Shown: one piece after another, positions 56,475 to 64,000 of the stretch
Layout of the letters: the number at the start of each line of letters is the position of its first letter
Position numbering within the stretch: position 1 is the first letter of the stretch
Source: Candidatus Roseilinea sp. NK_OTU-006
GTDB lineage: Bacteria > Chloroflexota > Anaerolineae > J036 > Brachytrichaceae
Length of the DNA stretch: 64,000 nucleotides
Assembly: GCF_012931985.1 (NCBI RefSeq)
Contig: NZ_JAAFGM010000010.1
Coordinates: 1 to 64,000, forward strand
Direction of reading: 5' to 3'
Notes under the pieces: generated by a model
Database searches by the model: none
Told to the model about the DNA's origin: nothing
The model's input: the letters and a program-made list of their open reading frames with translations, nothing else
Position numbers and translations under genes: made by a program

Positions 56475-57626
56475 ATGCGTTCATTCGACGAGGTGCTGAC
56501 CTGTGTGGACCGGTTGGCGGAGGCTTTCGCTGCGCGCGCCGATCAGCACGACCGCGAAGGCTCGTTTGCCTTTGAAAACGTGGCAGACCTGCGCGCCGCC
56601 GGCTTGCCGCGTTTGCCGGTGCCGGCGACGCTGGGCGGGGACGGCTTCAACCTATTTCAATGCGTCTGCGTATTGCAGCGCCTCGCTCGCGCCGACGCCA
56701 GCACGGCGCTCGGCCTGGCCATGCACTTCCACGTGGTAGGTTCGCTGGCTGAACGCTGCGCTTGGCCCGAGGCCGCCTATGCGCGATTGTGCGAGGAGAT
56801 CGTGCGCGACGGCGCGCTGGTCAACAGCGCAGCAAGCGAGCCGGAGATGGGTAGCCCATCGCGCGGCGGCTTGCCCGCTACCCGCGCGACGCGCGTCGCC
56901 GGCGGTTACCGGCTGAACGGGCGCAAAAGTTGGGTGACTTACGCGCCGGCTTTGCGCTACTTCCTCGTCACGGCGACGCTCGAGGATGCGATCGGTGTGT
57001 TCGCCGTAGCCGGCGATTCGCCCGGCCTGACGCTCATAGACAACTGGGGGACGAGCCTCAGCCTGCGCGCGAGCGGTTCGTTCGACGTCGTTCTGGACGA
57101 TGTGTTTGTGCCGGAGTGTTGGCATGTCGAACAGCGCGCACCCGGCCAGGCGCGGCGCGGCGGCCCGCCGGCGGGTTGGGCCACGTGCGCATTTGCGGCG
57201 GTGTATCTGGGGGTGGGCGAGGGGGCGCTATACGCCTTGGCGCGCTATGCGCAGCAGCGCGTGCCGACGGCACTGGGCAAGCCGATTGCCGAATTGCCCC
57301 ACGTCCAGCGCGGCATCGGCCAGATGGATGTTGCGCTGCGTGCCGCGCGCGCGGTGCTATACACAGCGGCGCAGACATGGGCGGAACAGCCGGCGCGGCG
57401 CGCCGAGATGGAAGCCGACCTGGCAGCGGCCAAGTATCTATGCACCAACGCGGCCATCGCGGCGACCGACACGGCGCTGCGCATCGCCGGCGCCGGCGGG
57501 TTGGACCGTCGCTTGTCCCTTGAACGTCACTTTCGCGACGCCCGCGCCGGCTTGATGCATCCACCGCAGGATGATCGCGCCCTGGAGTTGATTGGCAAAG
57601 CGGTGATTGCAGCCATCGGGGCGTGA
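56475..57626 (+). CDS. acyl-CoA dehydrogenase-family flavoprotein
   Basis: 383 residues. N-terminal helices are followed by SAASEPEMGSPSRGG, YRLNGRKSWVTYAP (FAD and substrate loops), and a C-terminal helical domain with GVGEGALYALARYAQQRV and RIAGAGGLDRRLSLERHFRD. The usual catalytic Glu position is not obvious, and the family includes DszC/SfnB-like monooxygenases and dehydrogenases, so the exact reaction is open. Start 56475 is supported by the promoter box. Confidence 0.75.
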   Translation: MRSFDEVLTCVDRLAEAFAARADQHDREGSFAFENVADLRAAGLPRLPVPATLGGDGFNLFQCVCVLQRLARADASTALGLAMHFHVVGSLAERCAWPEAAYARLCEEIVRDGALVNSAASEPEMGSPSRGGLPATRATRVAGGYRLNGRKSWVTYAPALRYFLVTATLEDAIGVFAVAGDSPGLTLIDNWGTSLSLRASGSFDVVLDDVFVPECWHVEQRAPGQARRGGPPAGWATCAFAAVYLGVGEGALYALARYAQQRVPTALGKPIAELPHVQRGIGQMDVALRAARAVLYTAAQTWAEQPARRAEMEADLAAAKYLCTNAAIAATDTALRIAGAGGLDRRLSLERHFRDARAGLMHPPQDDRALELIGKAVIAAIGA

Positions 57627-57657
57627 GCGCGCTGCGCTTGCTCCCCACCTCTGACTT

Positions 57658-58485
57658 GTGGCTGAACTGACACGCAAAGAGGTGATCCAGATTCTGGCGG
57701 CTGTGCCTCGATTGAAGGAGGGCGAATCGGGCGCGCGATTGACCGGTGTAGACCTGAGCGGGCTGGACCTGCGCGGCTTGAACTTCACCTTTGCCGACTT
57801 GCGCAGCGCGAATCTGACCGGCGCATCGCTGAGCCGCGCAATCCTAGCGCGCGCGTGGCTGGCCGGAGCACAACTGACCGATGTGGACGCTGCATGTTGC
57901 GACTTTACCGGCGCCGACTTGACCTCGGCGCAGCTTGCCCAAGCGCGCCTGAGCGATGCAAACCTGACCGAGGCCAACCTCGAGGCGGCCAACTGCATCG
58001 GCGCGGATATGCGCGGCGCCCAACTTCATCGCGCGCGGCTACCCACGGCAGACCTGCGTTCCGCCGACCTGACGCGCGCCGACCTCAGCCGCGCGCGCAT
58101 GGCCGGCGCGCATCTGTGCCATGCCGACTTGACTGCCGCCGTCATGGAAGAGGCGGAGCTAAACGAGGCCAATCTGGATGAGGCACTGTGCGAGCGGGTC
58201 GTCTTGCGCCATGCTCACCTGCATCGCGCCAGCTTGATCGAGTCGCGGTTGTGCTTCGCCGATTTACGCGGTGCCAATCTGAGCGATGCCTTGCTGTTGC
58301 GCGCCGATCTTACCGAAGCGGATTGCAGCCGAACGATATTCCGCGGCGCAAATTTGAACGGCGCCCGCCTCGATCATGCGAATTTGAGCGGCGCGACCTT
58401 GCGCGGCGCGCAACTGTCGGGCGAGGCGTTAAAGAACGCGATCGTCAATCAGACGGTTTTGCCGGATGGCACTTTGGCGCCTTGA
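57658..58485 (+). CDS. pentapeptide-repeat protein
   Basis: 275 residues. Almost the whole protein from residue ~30 is A(D/N)Lxx repeats, for example LSGLDLRGLNFTFADLRSAN and LTEANLEAANCIGADMRGA, giving a right-handed quadrilateral beta-helix. Some relatives mimic DNA and protect gyrase; nothing here specifies a role. There is no signal peptide. GTG 57658 is the start; no clear ribosome-binding site. Confidence 0.85.
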   Translation: MAELTRKEVIQILAAVPRLKEGESGARLTGVDLSGLDLRGLNFTFADLRSANLTGASLSRAILARAWLAGAQLTDVDAACCDFTGADLTSAQLAQARLSDANLTEANLEAANCIGADMRGAQLHRARLPTADLRSADLTRADLSRARMAGAHLCHADLTAAVMEEAELNEANLDEALCERVVLRHAHLHRASLIESRLCFADLRGANLSDALLLRADLTEADCSRTIFRGANLNGARLDHANLSGATLRGAQLSGEALKNAIVNQTVLPDGTLAP

Positions 58486-58536
58486 GGGCGCGGTACGAAG
58501 CGCAGCGCTACTGGCGAGCGCTGCCGTGTTGGAACA

Positions 58537-58609
58537 TGCCCCCAACGGGACTCGAACCCGTGTTTCGGCCTTGAAAGGGCCGCGTCCTGGACCGCTAGAC
58601 GATGGGGGC
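58537..58609 (-). tRNA. tRNA-Glu (UUC)
   Basis: Read on the minus strand: acceptor GCCCCCA pairs with TGGGGGC, the D arm begins TCGTCTAGCGG, the anticodon loop is CTTTCAA (anticodon TTC) closed by CGGCC/GGCCG, the T loop is GTTCGAGTC-like, and the discriminator is A. CCA is not encoded. A TACAAT box lies 16-21 nt upstream (58626-58631 on this strand). Confidence 0.95.
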
Positions 58610-58625
58610 GCGCACGTCGGCGGTC

Positions 58626-58656
58626 ATTGTAACATACGATGCGTTGTCTCTATAAT
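58626..58656. promoter_or_regulatory. overlapping divergent promoters for tRNA-Glu and the DUF3048 gene
   Basis: On the plus strand TTGTAA (58627-58632), 18 nt, then TATAAT (58651-58656). On the minus strand TACAAT occupies 58626-58631. The plus -35 and the minus -10 share bases. Confidence 0.5.
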
Positions 58657-58683
58657 TGCTTTACGTTGCTTGACAAAATCGCC

Positions 58684-59871
58684 ATGAGTATTGTTCACGG
58701 TCATCGCGCCATTGCCGCGCTCGGGCCGCTCTTCGCCTTCCTCCTGGCCGCCTGCGGCTCGGGCGAGCGAACCCCGACGCCGGAGAACTTTCAACCGATT
58801 GTGACCATTTACGCGCCGACTGCCGCGCCTTCGCCGACGCCCGAGCCGCCCACACCGCTGCCTCAGCCTGAGTCAACGGCAGCGTTAGAAGCCGCCGGCG
58901 CGGTGACCGACGCGGCGACCTCGGCAGCCAGCCCAATCGGCGAGAACGTCAATCCCTTCACCGGCCTTGTTGTGGCCGACCCCGCCGTCCTGCGGCGCCG
59001 GCCGTTGCTCGTCAAAGTAGCCAACACCTCTGATGTGCGGCCGCAGTCCGGCCTGAACAGCGCCGACATCGTCGTCGAGCACTACTCCGAAGGCAGCATC
59101 ACACGCTTCACGGCGCTGTTTCTGACGAACGCGCCTGCCAAAGTCGGCTCAGTGCGCAGTTGTCGCCTCATTGACATCGAGCTGCCGATGATCTTCGACG
59201 CGGCCCTGCTGTGCTCCGGCACCAGCCCCGGCGTCAAGCCGCTGATGCGCGCCTCGTGGGCGTATCGCAACAACCTAACGATGATTAGCGACATGGGGGG
59301 CACGGAATGCGCCACATGCCCCGCCTTCCGCACCTCAGATCGTCTGCCCCCCCACAACCTGTTCGCCAACACGGTCCGCGCGTGGGAAGAGCTGGACAGG
59401 CGTGGCAACAATACTCCCTCCAGTTTCCGCGCCTGGACGTTTGATCCGAATCCGCCTCAGGGCAAGCCGACTACGTTGGTTGAGGTCGGCTATAAGTCCG
59501 GCAGCGTGATCTGGACCTACGATCCGCCATCCGGCCGATGGCTCAAGTCGCTGCGGAAGGAGAAGCAGATTGATGCGCTCACGCGCGAGCAGCTCTTCGC
59601 AGCGAATGTATTAGTGGTGCATGCGCCCCATGTGACGACGTTGATCCAGGAGGATGTCAGCGGCGCGCGTTCTATCGAGATTCAACTGTGGGGTGAAGGC
59701 CCGTTGCGCGTGTTCCGCGATGGCATCGAGATCGGCGGTCGTTGGCGGCGCGGGCCGGAAATCGGCATGTTCGATCTGCTCGATGTGAACGGCAACAAGA
59801 TCCCGCTGAAGCCCGGCAACACCTGGATTCAGCTTGTGCCGATGAGCGACATCGCTGTGAACACGCAGTAA
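58684..59871 (+). CDS. DUF3048 lipoprotein (YerB-like)
   Basis: 395 residues. The signal peptide ends in the lipobox LLAAC (Cys ~23), so it is anchored outside the membrane. A Pro/Thr-rich linker to ~85 precedes the DUF3048 domains (NPFTGLVVADPAVLRRRPLL, VEHYSEGSITRFTALFLTNA, VGSVRSCRLIDIELPMIF; then ADVLVVHAP-like ANVLVVHAPHV). Function is unknown. Start 58684 fits the signal peptide and the promoter 28 nt upstream. Confidence 0.85.
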   Translation: MSIVHGHRAIAALGPLFAFLLAACGSGERTPTPENFQPIVTIYAPTAAPSPTPEPPTPLPQPESTAALEAAGAVTDAATSAASPIGENVNPFTGLVVADPAVLRRRPLLVKVANTSDVRPQSGLNSADIVVEHYSEGSITRFTALFLTNAPAKVGSVRSCRLIDIELPMIFDAALLCSGTSPGVKPLMRASWAYRNNLTMISDMGGTECATCPAFRTSDRLPPHNLFANTVRAWEELDRRGNNTPSSFRAWTFDPNPPQGKPTTLVEVGYKSGSVIWTYDPPSGRWLKSLRKEKQIDALTREQLFAANVLVVHAPHVTTLIQEDVSGARSIEIQLWGEGPLRVFRDGIEIGGRWRRGPEIGMFDLLDVNGNKIPLKPGNTWIQLVPMSDIAVNTQ

Positions 59872-59877
59872 GCCCAA

Positions 59878-59894
59878 ACCCGGAAAGGCCGGGT
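59878..59894. terminator. possible bidirectional terminator
   Basis: ACCCGG (59878-59883), loop AAAGG, CCGGGT (59889-59894), between two convergent genes. No T-run is present. Confidence 0.4.
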
Positions 59895-59907
59895 GGGACG
59901 GGCCGGT

Positions 59908-60528
59908 TCAGCGACAGGTGATGATCGTCAACCTCTGGCCCGCGCGGATTGTGCGCGCGTCGGCGATGCTGTTACGTCGTGCGATGGACACGATGGTGGT
60001 GTGGTAGCGCAAGGCGATACGAAAGAGATTTTCACCCGGCTGGACGACGTGGACGACGCGCACACCACAAGCTATGCGCGCCCCACCGCTGCTTCCTCGG
60101 CTCGCGCTTGAGCCGGTCTGCGCAGGCGATGGCCCATCGCTGCCGTCATCCGCTTCTCCTTCTCCTTCCGCCGGCACCGGTTCGACATCGCTGGGGAAGA
60201 CCGGCGGGCTGATCGGAGCCGGGATTGCAGTCGGTTGCGGCGTGGGCTGAGCGGGCGGCTGCGGCGTTTCGGGCGCGGCCGGCGGTTGTGTTTCAAACTC
60301 GGCCGGCGGTTGGGGTTGAGCCGGTTCGGGCGGTGCCGCGGTGGGGACCAGCCGCGATTCGACCGGGAACGCCTCGGGCAGGCCCACACTGGCGGATAGT
60401 GGGTTAAACCCCCGGCCGCTCCTGATGAGCAATGCGATCAACAGCGCAAGCACGAGCAGTAGCGAAGCCGCAACGCTTGCGATGATGATAACGTTCAGCG
60501 GCGCGCTGCTTGCCTTTCCTCTGCTCAT
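59908..60528 (-). CDS. LysM-domain membrane-anchored protein
   Basis: 206 residues. An N-terminal membrane helix (VIIIASVAASLLLVLALLIA) at ~12-33 leads to a Pro/Ala/Glu-rich linker (~45-140) and one C-terminal LysM domain (VVHVVQPGENLFRIALRYHT to IRAGQRLTIITC). It probably binds peptidoglycan from the outer face of the membrane. ATG 60528 follows a basic/polar start (MSRGKASS). It is divergent from the phosphoribosyltransferase gene with 44 nt between them. Confidence 0.82.
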   Translation of the reverse strand: MSRGKASSAPLNVIIIASVAASLLLVLALLIALLIRSGRGFNPLSASVGLPEAFPVESRLVPTAAPPEPAQPQPPAEFETQPPAAPETPQPPAQPTPQPTAIPAPISPPVFPSDVEPVPAEGEGEADDGSDGPSPAQTGSSASRGSSGGARIACGVRVVHVVQPGENLFRIALRYHTTIVSIARRNSIADARTIRAGQRLTIITCR

Positions 60529-60572
60529 GGGGCTAAGGTACACTATGCGGACCGAAATTGCAAAGGATTGTC

Positions 60573-61085
60573 ATGATGCGCAGAGCAGAGTCACCGCGCC
60601 AGGAAGTCTTGACATGGGCAGATGTGGACGCGCTCATCGATCAACTGCTACCACAAATGGTCGGGGCGTTTGATTCGTTGGTCATGATCACCCGTGGGGG
60701 GATCATACCAGGTGGATTAATCGCTGAAGCGCTAGACATCAAACATATCTTAACGGCGGCTGTTGAATTTCCGGCCGAAGATGCGCCGCGTTTGTTGGCG
60801 TGGCCAACCTTTTTACAATTCCCAGAAGAAGAATTGACGCGTGGGCGACGCGTGCTGGTCGTGGATGATGTGTGGACGCATGGCCGTCACATCATGACGG
60901 TGCGAGGGCGCGTGGAAGCGAGCGGCGCGCGAGTCGAAACAGCGGTGTTGCACTATAAGCCGACGGCGTCCCTCTTCCCGCATCACAAACCGACTTACTT
61001 TGCGGCTGTCACGGATGCCTACATTGTTTACCCCTGGGAGATGGACCGGCGCCTGCGTCCCTCGCGCATGATGGCCCCCGTCTAG
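60573..61085 (+). CDS. phosphoribosyltransferase-family protein
   Basis: 170 residues, type I PRTase fold. The PRPP loop is RVLVVDDVWTHGRH at ~92-105 and ITRGGIIPGGLIAEAL provides the pyrophosphate loop. It resembles xanthine/hypoxanthine-type enzymes; the base is not determined. AAAGGA lies 6-11 nt before ATG 60573, and TACACT (60539-60544) could be the -10, overlapping the divergent LysM promoter area. Confidence 0.75.
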   Translation: MMRRAESPRQEVLTWADVDALIDQLLPQMVGAFDSLVMITRGGIIPGGLIAEALDIKHILTAAVEFPAEDAPRLLAWPTFLQFPEEELTRGRRVLVVDDVWTHGRHIMTVRGRVEASGARVETAVLHYKPTASLFPHHKPTYFAAVTDAYIVYPWEMDRRLRPSRMMAPV

Positions 61086-61136
61086 GATGAATCCGGCCAG
61101 TCGAAACGCAGGTCGCGTTGCTATGGAAAGGGAAGC

Positions 61137-62423
61137 GTGGCTTTCGGCCACAGCGTCTCAATAGAGCGAATCGTGGATCTGAGCGGCATTCCGAAAGATA
61201 CATGCCCGCTGTGTGGATGCGTCGCCCTGCGACGCTCCGGCACGCTCTGGCAGTGCCGCGCGTGCGGGTGCAAACTGGAGTTTGACCCTCGGACGCGATG
61301 CTCGCGCATCGTGTATTTCCCGGACGAGTATGCGGCCTTTGAGAGCGTTATCGGGCCGACCTGGCTCAGCCGACGCGAAATGTTCGAGCGGGCCGAAGAA
61401 GCGCGTCGAGTGCAGAGCGCGGCGGAGCAGCCTGCTACAACGCGTTTGCTCGGCCTGACCGTTGTCGTCGCCTCGGCGCTCATGGCGGCTTGTGTCATCT
61501 TGGCCGCTATTGCGGCAGCGCTCATCCTCAGCCCCAGCCTGGCGCGCACGCGCAGGGCAATCTCGGCGGCCTACCAGGCGACGCCGGCGCCGATCGCTGC
61601 GCCGGTCTTGACGGCGACCGACAGCCTGTTCACGCCGGCACCAACAGGCGCATCGGAATCTCCTCAGCCTCAGCCGACGGAGCCTATCGAAGAGACGACA
61701 GAGACAACAGAGAATGATGCCACCGGACTAACAGACCTCAGCCGAGAGAACGGCCCATCGGTTCCAACGCCCATGGCCGGGGCAATACCCGAGCCGCCAC
61801 GGCTCGACCCGGTTCCCGAACTGCCGCCAACGCCCATGCCGGCGCTGGAATCACCGCTGCCGAGGCCTGAATTGACGCCTCCGCCCACTTTTACGCCGCT
61901 TCCATCACCCCAACCTGTGCTGAATACGCTACAGCCGGCGCCGGAGGTCACGGCAACGCTCACGCCGTCACCCCCGGCGCCTCCTGCGTCGTCAGCGCCT
62001 ACCGTTACGCCGGTTGACTCGGCGCCCCCGCCTACGCCCACTCCACTTGAGAAAGGGGCGTTCATCTTCAGAGGCACGGTGCGCATCCTGTCCATTCGGG
62101 CGGTGGGCAGCGGGCCTAATCAGGCCGATGAATACGTCGCGTTATACAACGAAGGAGCGCAGCAGGTGGACTTGAGTGGCTGGACGCTGAAAGCTATCCG
62201 TACAGCCGACAACACCATCATAGATACCTTTCAATTCGGCAACGGCGCGATTATCGCTGCCGGACAGATCTGCCTCATTTATACCAACGAGCTCGTCGCG
62301 CCTGACAATTGCGGCTTCTCCGGCGGGTTTGCCAGCGCCGAGCCTATTTGGCCAGATAACGGCGGCGCGCGGGCATCGCTGTTCAATCCAGAGAATGTCG
62401 AATATGCTCGCTTCACATATTGA
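61137..62423 (+). CDS. zinc-ribbon, membrane, lamin-tail-domain protein
   Basis: 428 residues. A cytoplasmic zinc ribbon (CPLCGC at ~24 and CRACGC at ~40) is followed by a membrane helix (~103-130), a Pro/Thr-rich linker of about 170 residues, and a C-terminal lamin-tail (LTD) domain (VGSGPNQADEYVALYNEGAQ, VDLSGWTLKAI, GQICLIYTNE). LTD domains occur in secreted bacterial proteins and may bind DNA or the surface. The architecture joins an inside metal site to an outside LTD; function unknown. GTG 61137 has GAAAGGGA upstream. Confidence 0.75.
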   Translation: MAFGHSVSIERIVDLSGIPKDTCPLCGCVALRRSGTLWQCRACGCKLEFDPRTRCSRIVYFPDEYAAFESVIGPTWLSRREMFERAEEARRVQSAAEQPATTRLLGLTVVVASALMAACVILAAIAAALILSPSLARTRRAISAAYQATPAPIAAPVLTATDSLFTPAPTGASESPQPQPTEPIEETTETTENDATGLTDLSRENGPSVPTPMAGAIPEPPRLDPVPELPPTPMPALESPLPRPELTPPPTFTPLPSPQPVLNTLQPAPEVTATLTPSPPAPPASSAPTVTPVDSAPPPTPTPLEKGAFIFRGTVRILSIRAVGSGPNQADEYVALYNEGAQQVDLSGWTLKAIRTADNTIIDTFQFGNGAIIAAGQICLIYTNELVAPDNCGFSGGFASAEPIWPDNGGARASLFNPENVEYARFTY

Positions 62424-62537
62424 AGTTCGGACATGCGTTGGGACAGGGCACGCGCGATCGCCGGGAAAGATGCTCAGGCGCGTTTGAGAATGGTTGCCAA
62501 TCTCGCAACGACGCCAACCTTTTTGTCCTGCAACCCC

Positions 62538-62565
62538 TTGACACTGTGCAGGCGACCGGTAAAAT
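62538..62565 (+). promoter_or_regulatory. strong sigma-70-type promoter
   Basis: TTGACA (62538-62543), 16 nt, TAAAAT (62560-62565): the closest match to consensus in the window. No gene start lies close; it drives the structured segment below. Confidence 0.7.
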
Positions 62566-62571
62566 TTAAGT

Positions 62572-62690
62572 CTGTCAATCGAGCACAGTGCCGTGAAGCC
62601 CTCGCCTGGATCAAGCGTGGGCTTTATACAACGAGGCCTGCGACGCCCTCGACCGTTGTTTAACCTGCGGTCGAGGGCGTCGCCGTTTTC
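62572..62690 (+). ncRNA. candidate structured small RNA
   Basis: Downstream of the promoter is GCACAGTGC (4-bp mini-hairpin). Next is a stem AAGCCC-t-CGC (62596-62605) with GCG-t-GGGCTT (62615-62624) and a 9-nt loop. Then comes a perfect 16-bp hairpin, 62640-62655 with 62668-62683 and a 12-nt loop, followed by CGTTTTC. The layout is that of a ~115-nt RNA gene with its own promoter and terminator. No convincing short reading frame was found. The family is not recognised. The large hairpin might instead serve only as a terminator for upstream transcription. Confidence 0.45.
62640..62689 (+). terminator. 16-bp perfect hairpin terminator
   Basis: Stem GCGACGCCCTCGACCG pairs fully with its complement at 62668-62683, followed by CGTTTT. 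The T-run is short, but the stem is very stable. Confidence 0.6.
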
Positions 62691-62785
62691 GGCGCTGGCT
62701 GATTGCTTTGATCCATGAGCGATACGTGAATCACGGGAGGTGAGGTTCGCAGCGCGATCTAGATTTGAACAGCGCCTCGACGCGC

Positions 62786-62840
62786 GGCCATCCTGAGCAG
62801 GATGGCCCCCCATATCCGCCCGCCCATCCTGGGCGAATTT
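62786..62840 (+). promoter_or_regulatory. two hairpins upstream of the ammonium transporter
   Basis: GGCCATCCTG (62786-62795) and CAGGATGGCC (62798-62807) form a perfect 10-bp palindrome with a 2-nt centre. CGCCCA (62821-62826) pairs with TGGGCG (62830-62835), followed by AATTTT. Either may be an operator or terminator. TTGACC at 62839 could be a -35. The rest of 62690-62922 shows nothing else except the ribosome-binding site. Confidence 0.4.
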
Positions 62841-62922
62841 TGACCTACCCTGTCGTCGGTCACGATTTCCATCCACCAAACTCGAAGAATCGTTCATTTA
62901 CTGAAGGAGGGACTTTGCAATC

Positions 62923-64000
<1,078 letters not shown>

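Noticed and set aside
62566-62660. Short protein in the candidate small RNA
   Set aside because: Possible frames lack a ribosome-binding site and look like random GC-rich translation; the hairpins explain the sequence better.

Overview
The window is a GC-rich bacterial chromosome segment. It most likely comes from a Chloroflexota member of the Anaerolineae type; this is inferred from gene content, since no marker rRNA is present. Supporting traits are secreted or membrane proteins with long Thr/Pro linkers (kinase, DUF3048 lipoprotein, LysM and lamin-tail proteins), several GT39-like polytopic proteins with C-terminal beta-rich domains, ADP-forming acyl-CoA synthetase fused to GNAT, a long-form nucleotidylyltransferase with beta-helix tail, and many genes whose start codon sits 5-9 nt after a TANAAT-like -10 box with no Shine-Dalgarno (leaderless transcription). 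A complete succinate dehydrogenase points to a respiratory lifestyle.

Layout. 1-4.6 kb: the right end of an IS5-family element that has removed the N-terminus of a GT39-like gene, followed by an intact paralogue. 4.7-10.4 kb: sdhC, sdhD, a third GT39-like gene, then sdhA and sdhB, i.e. the sdh operon is interrupted by a glycosyltransferase-like gene. 10.4-15.2 kb: CBS protein, isocitrate/homoisocitrate-type dehydrogenase, a DUF58 plus VWA pair, GIY-YIG protein. 15.2-20 kb: 3-hydroxybutyrate dehydrogenase and acetoacetyl-CoA synthetase (3-hydroxybutyrate use), isochorismatase-like hydrolase, D-2-hydroxyacid dehydrogenase. 20-24.5 kb: a membrane-stress-like module (DUF2207 protein, zinc-ribbon membrane protein, coiled-coil protein, SPFH protein). 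24.5-34.8 kb: ilvE, coaE, CPBP protein, Ser/Thr kinase, UvrD/PcrA helicase, acyl-CoA synthetase-GNAT, DUF2905. 34.9-43.2 kb: glucokinase, rpe, sugar isomerase, dehydrogenases, an MNT-HEPN toxin-antitoxin pair, DUF362 protein, a repeat-bearing nuclease-like protein and two gene relics. 43.3-50 kb: trpF, uvrC, tRNA(CAU), hydrolase, enolase-superfamily and hydroxyacid dehydrogenase genes. 50-58.6 kb: greA with a structured leader, a pair of SF1 helicase-like genes, sugar nucleotidyltransferase, acyl-CoA dehydrogenase, pentapeptide-repeat protein, tRNA-Glu. 58.6-64 kb: DUF3048 lipoprotein, LysM protein, phosphoribosyltransferase, zinc-ribbon/lamin-tail protein, a candidate small RNA, and the start of an ammonium transporter that runs off the window.

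The most unusual signals are not genes. One is a family of heptad-periodic (7-bp) repeat elements, often with inverted arms. Six sites are intergenic, including 18 perfect copies of GATTAGA, and two lie in frame inside trpF and uvrC. A second is a promoter-hairpin-terminator unit upstream of the ammonium transporter that looks like a small RNA gene. A third is the widespread leaderless start signature. All functional calls come from reading the sequence; no database search was run.
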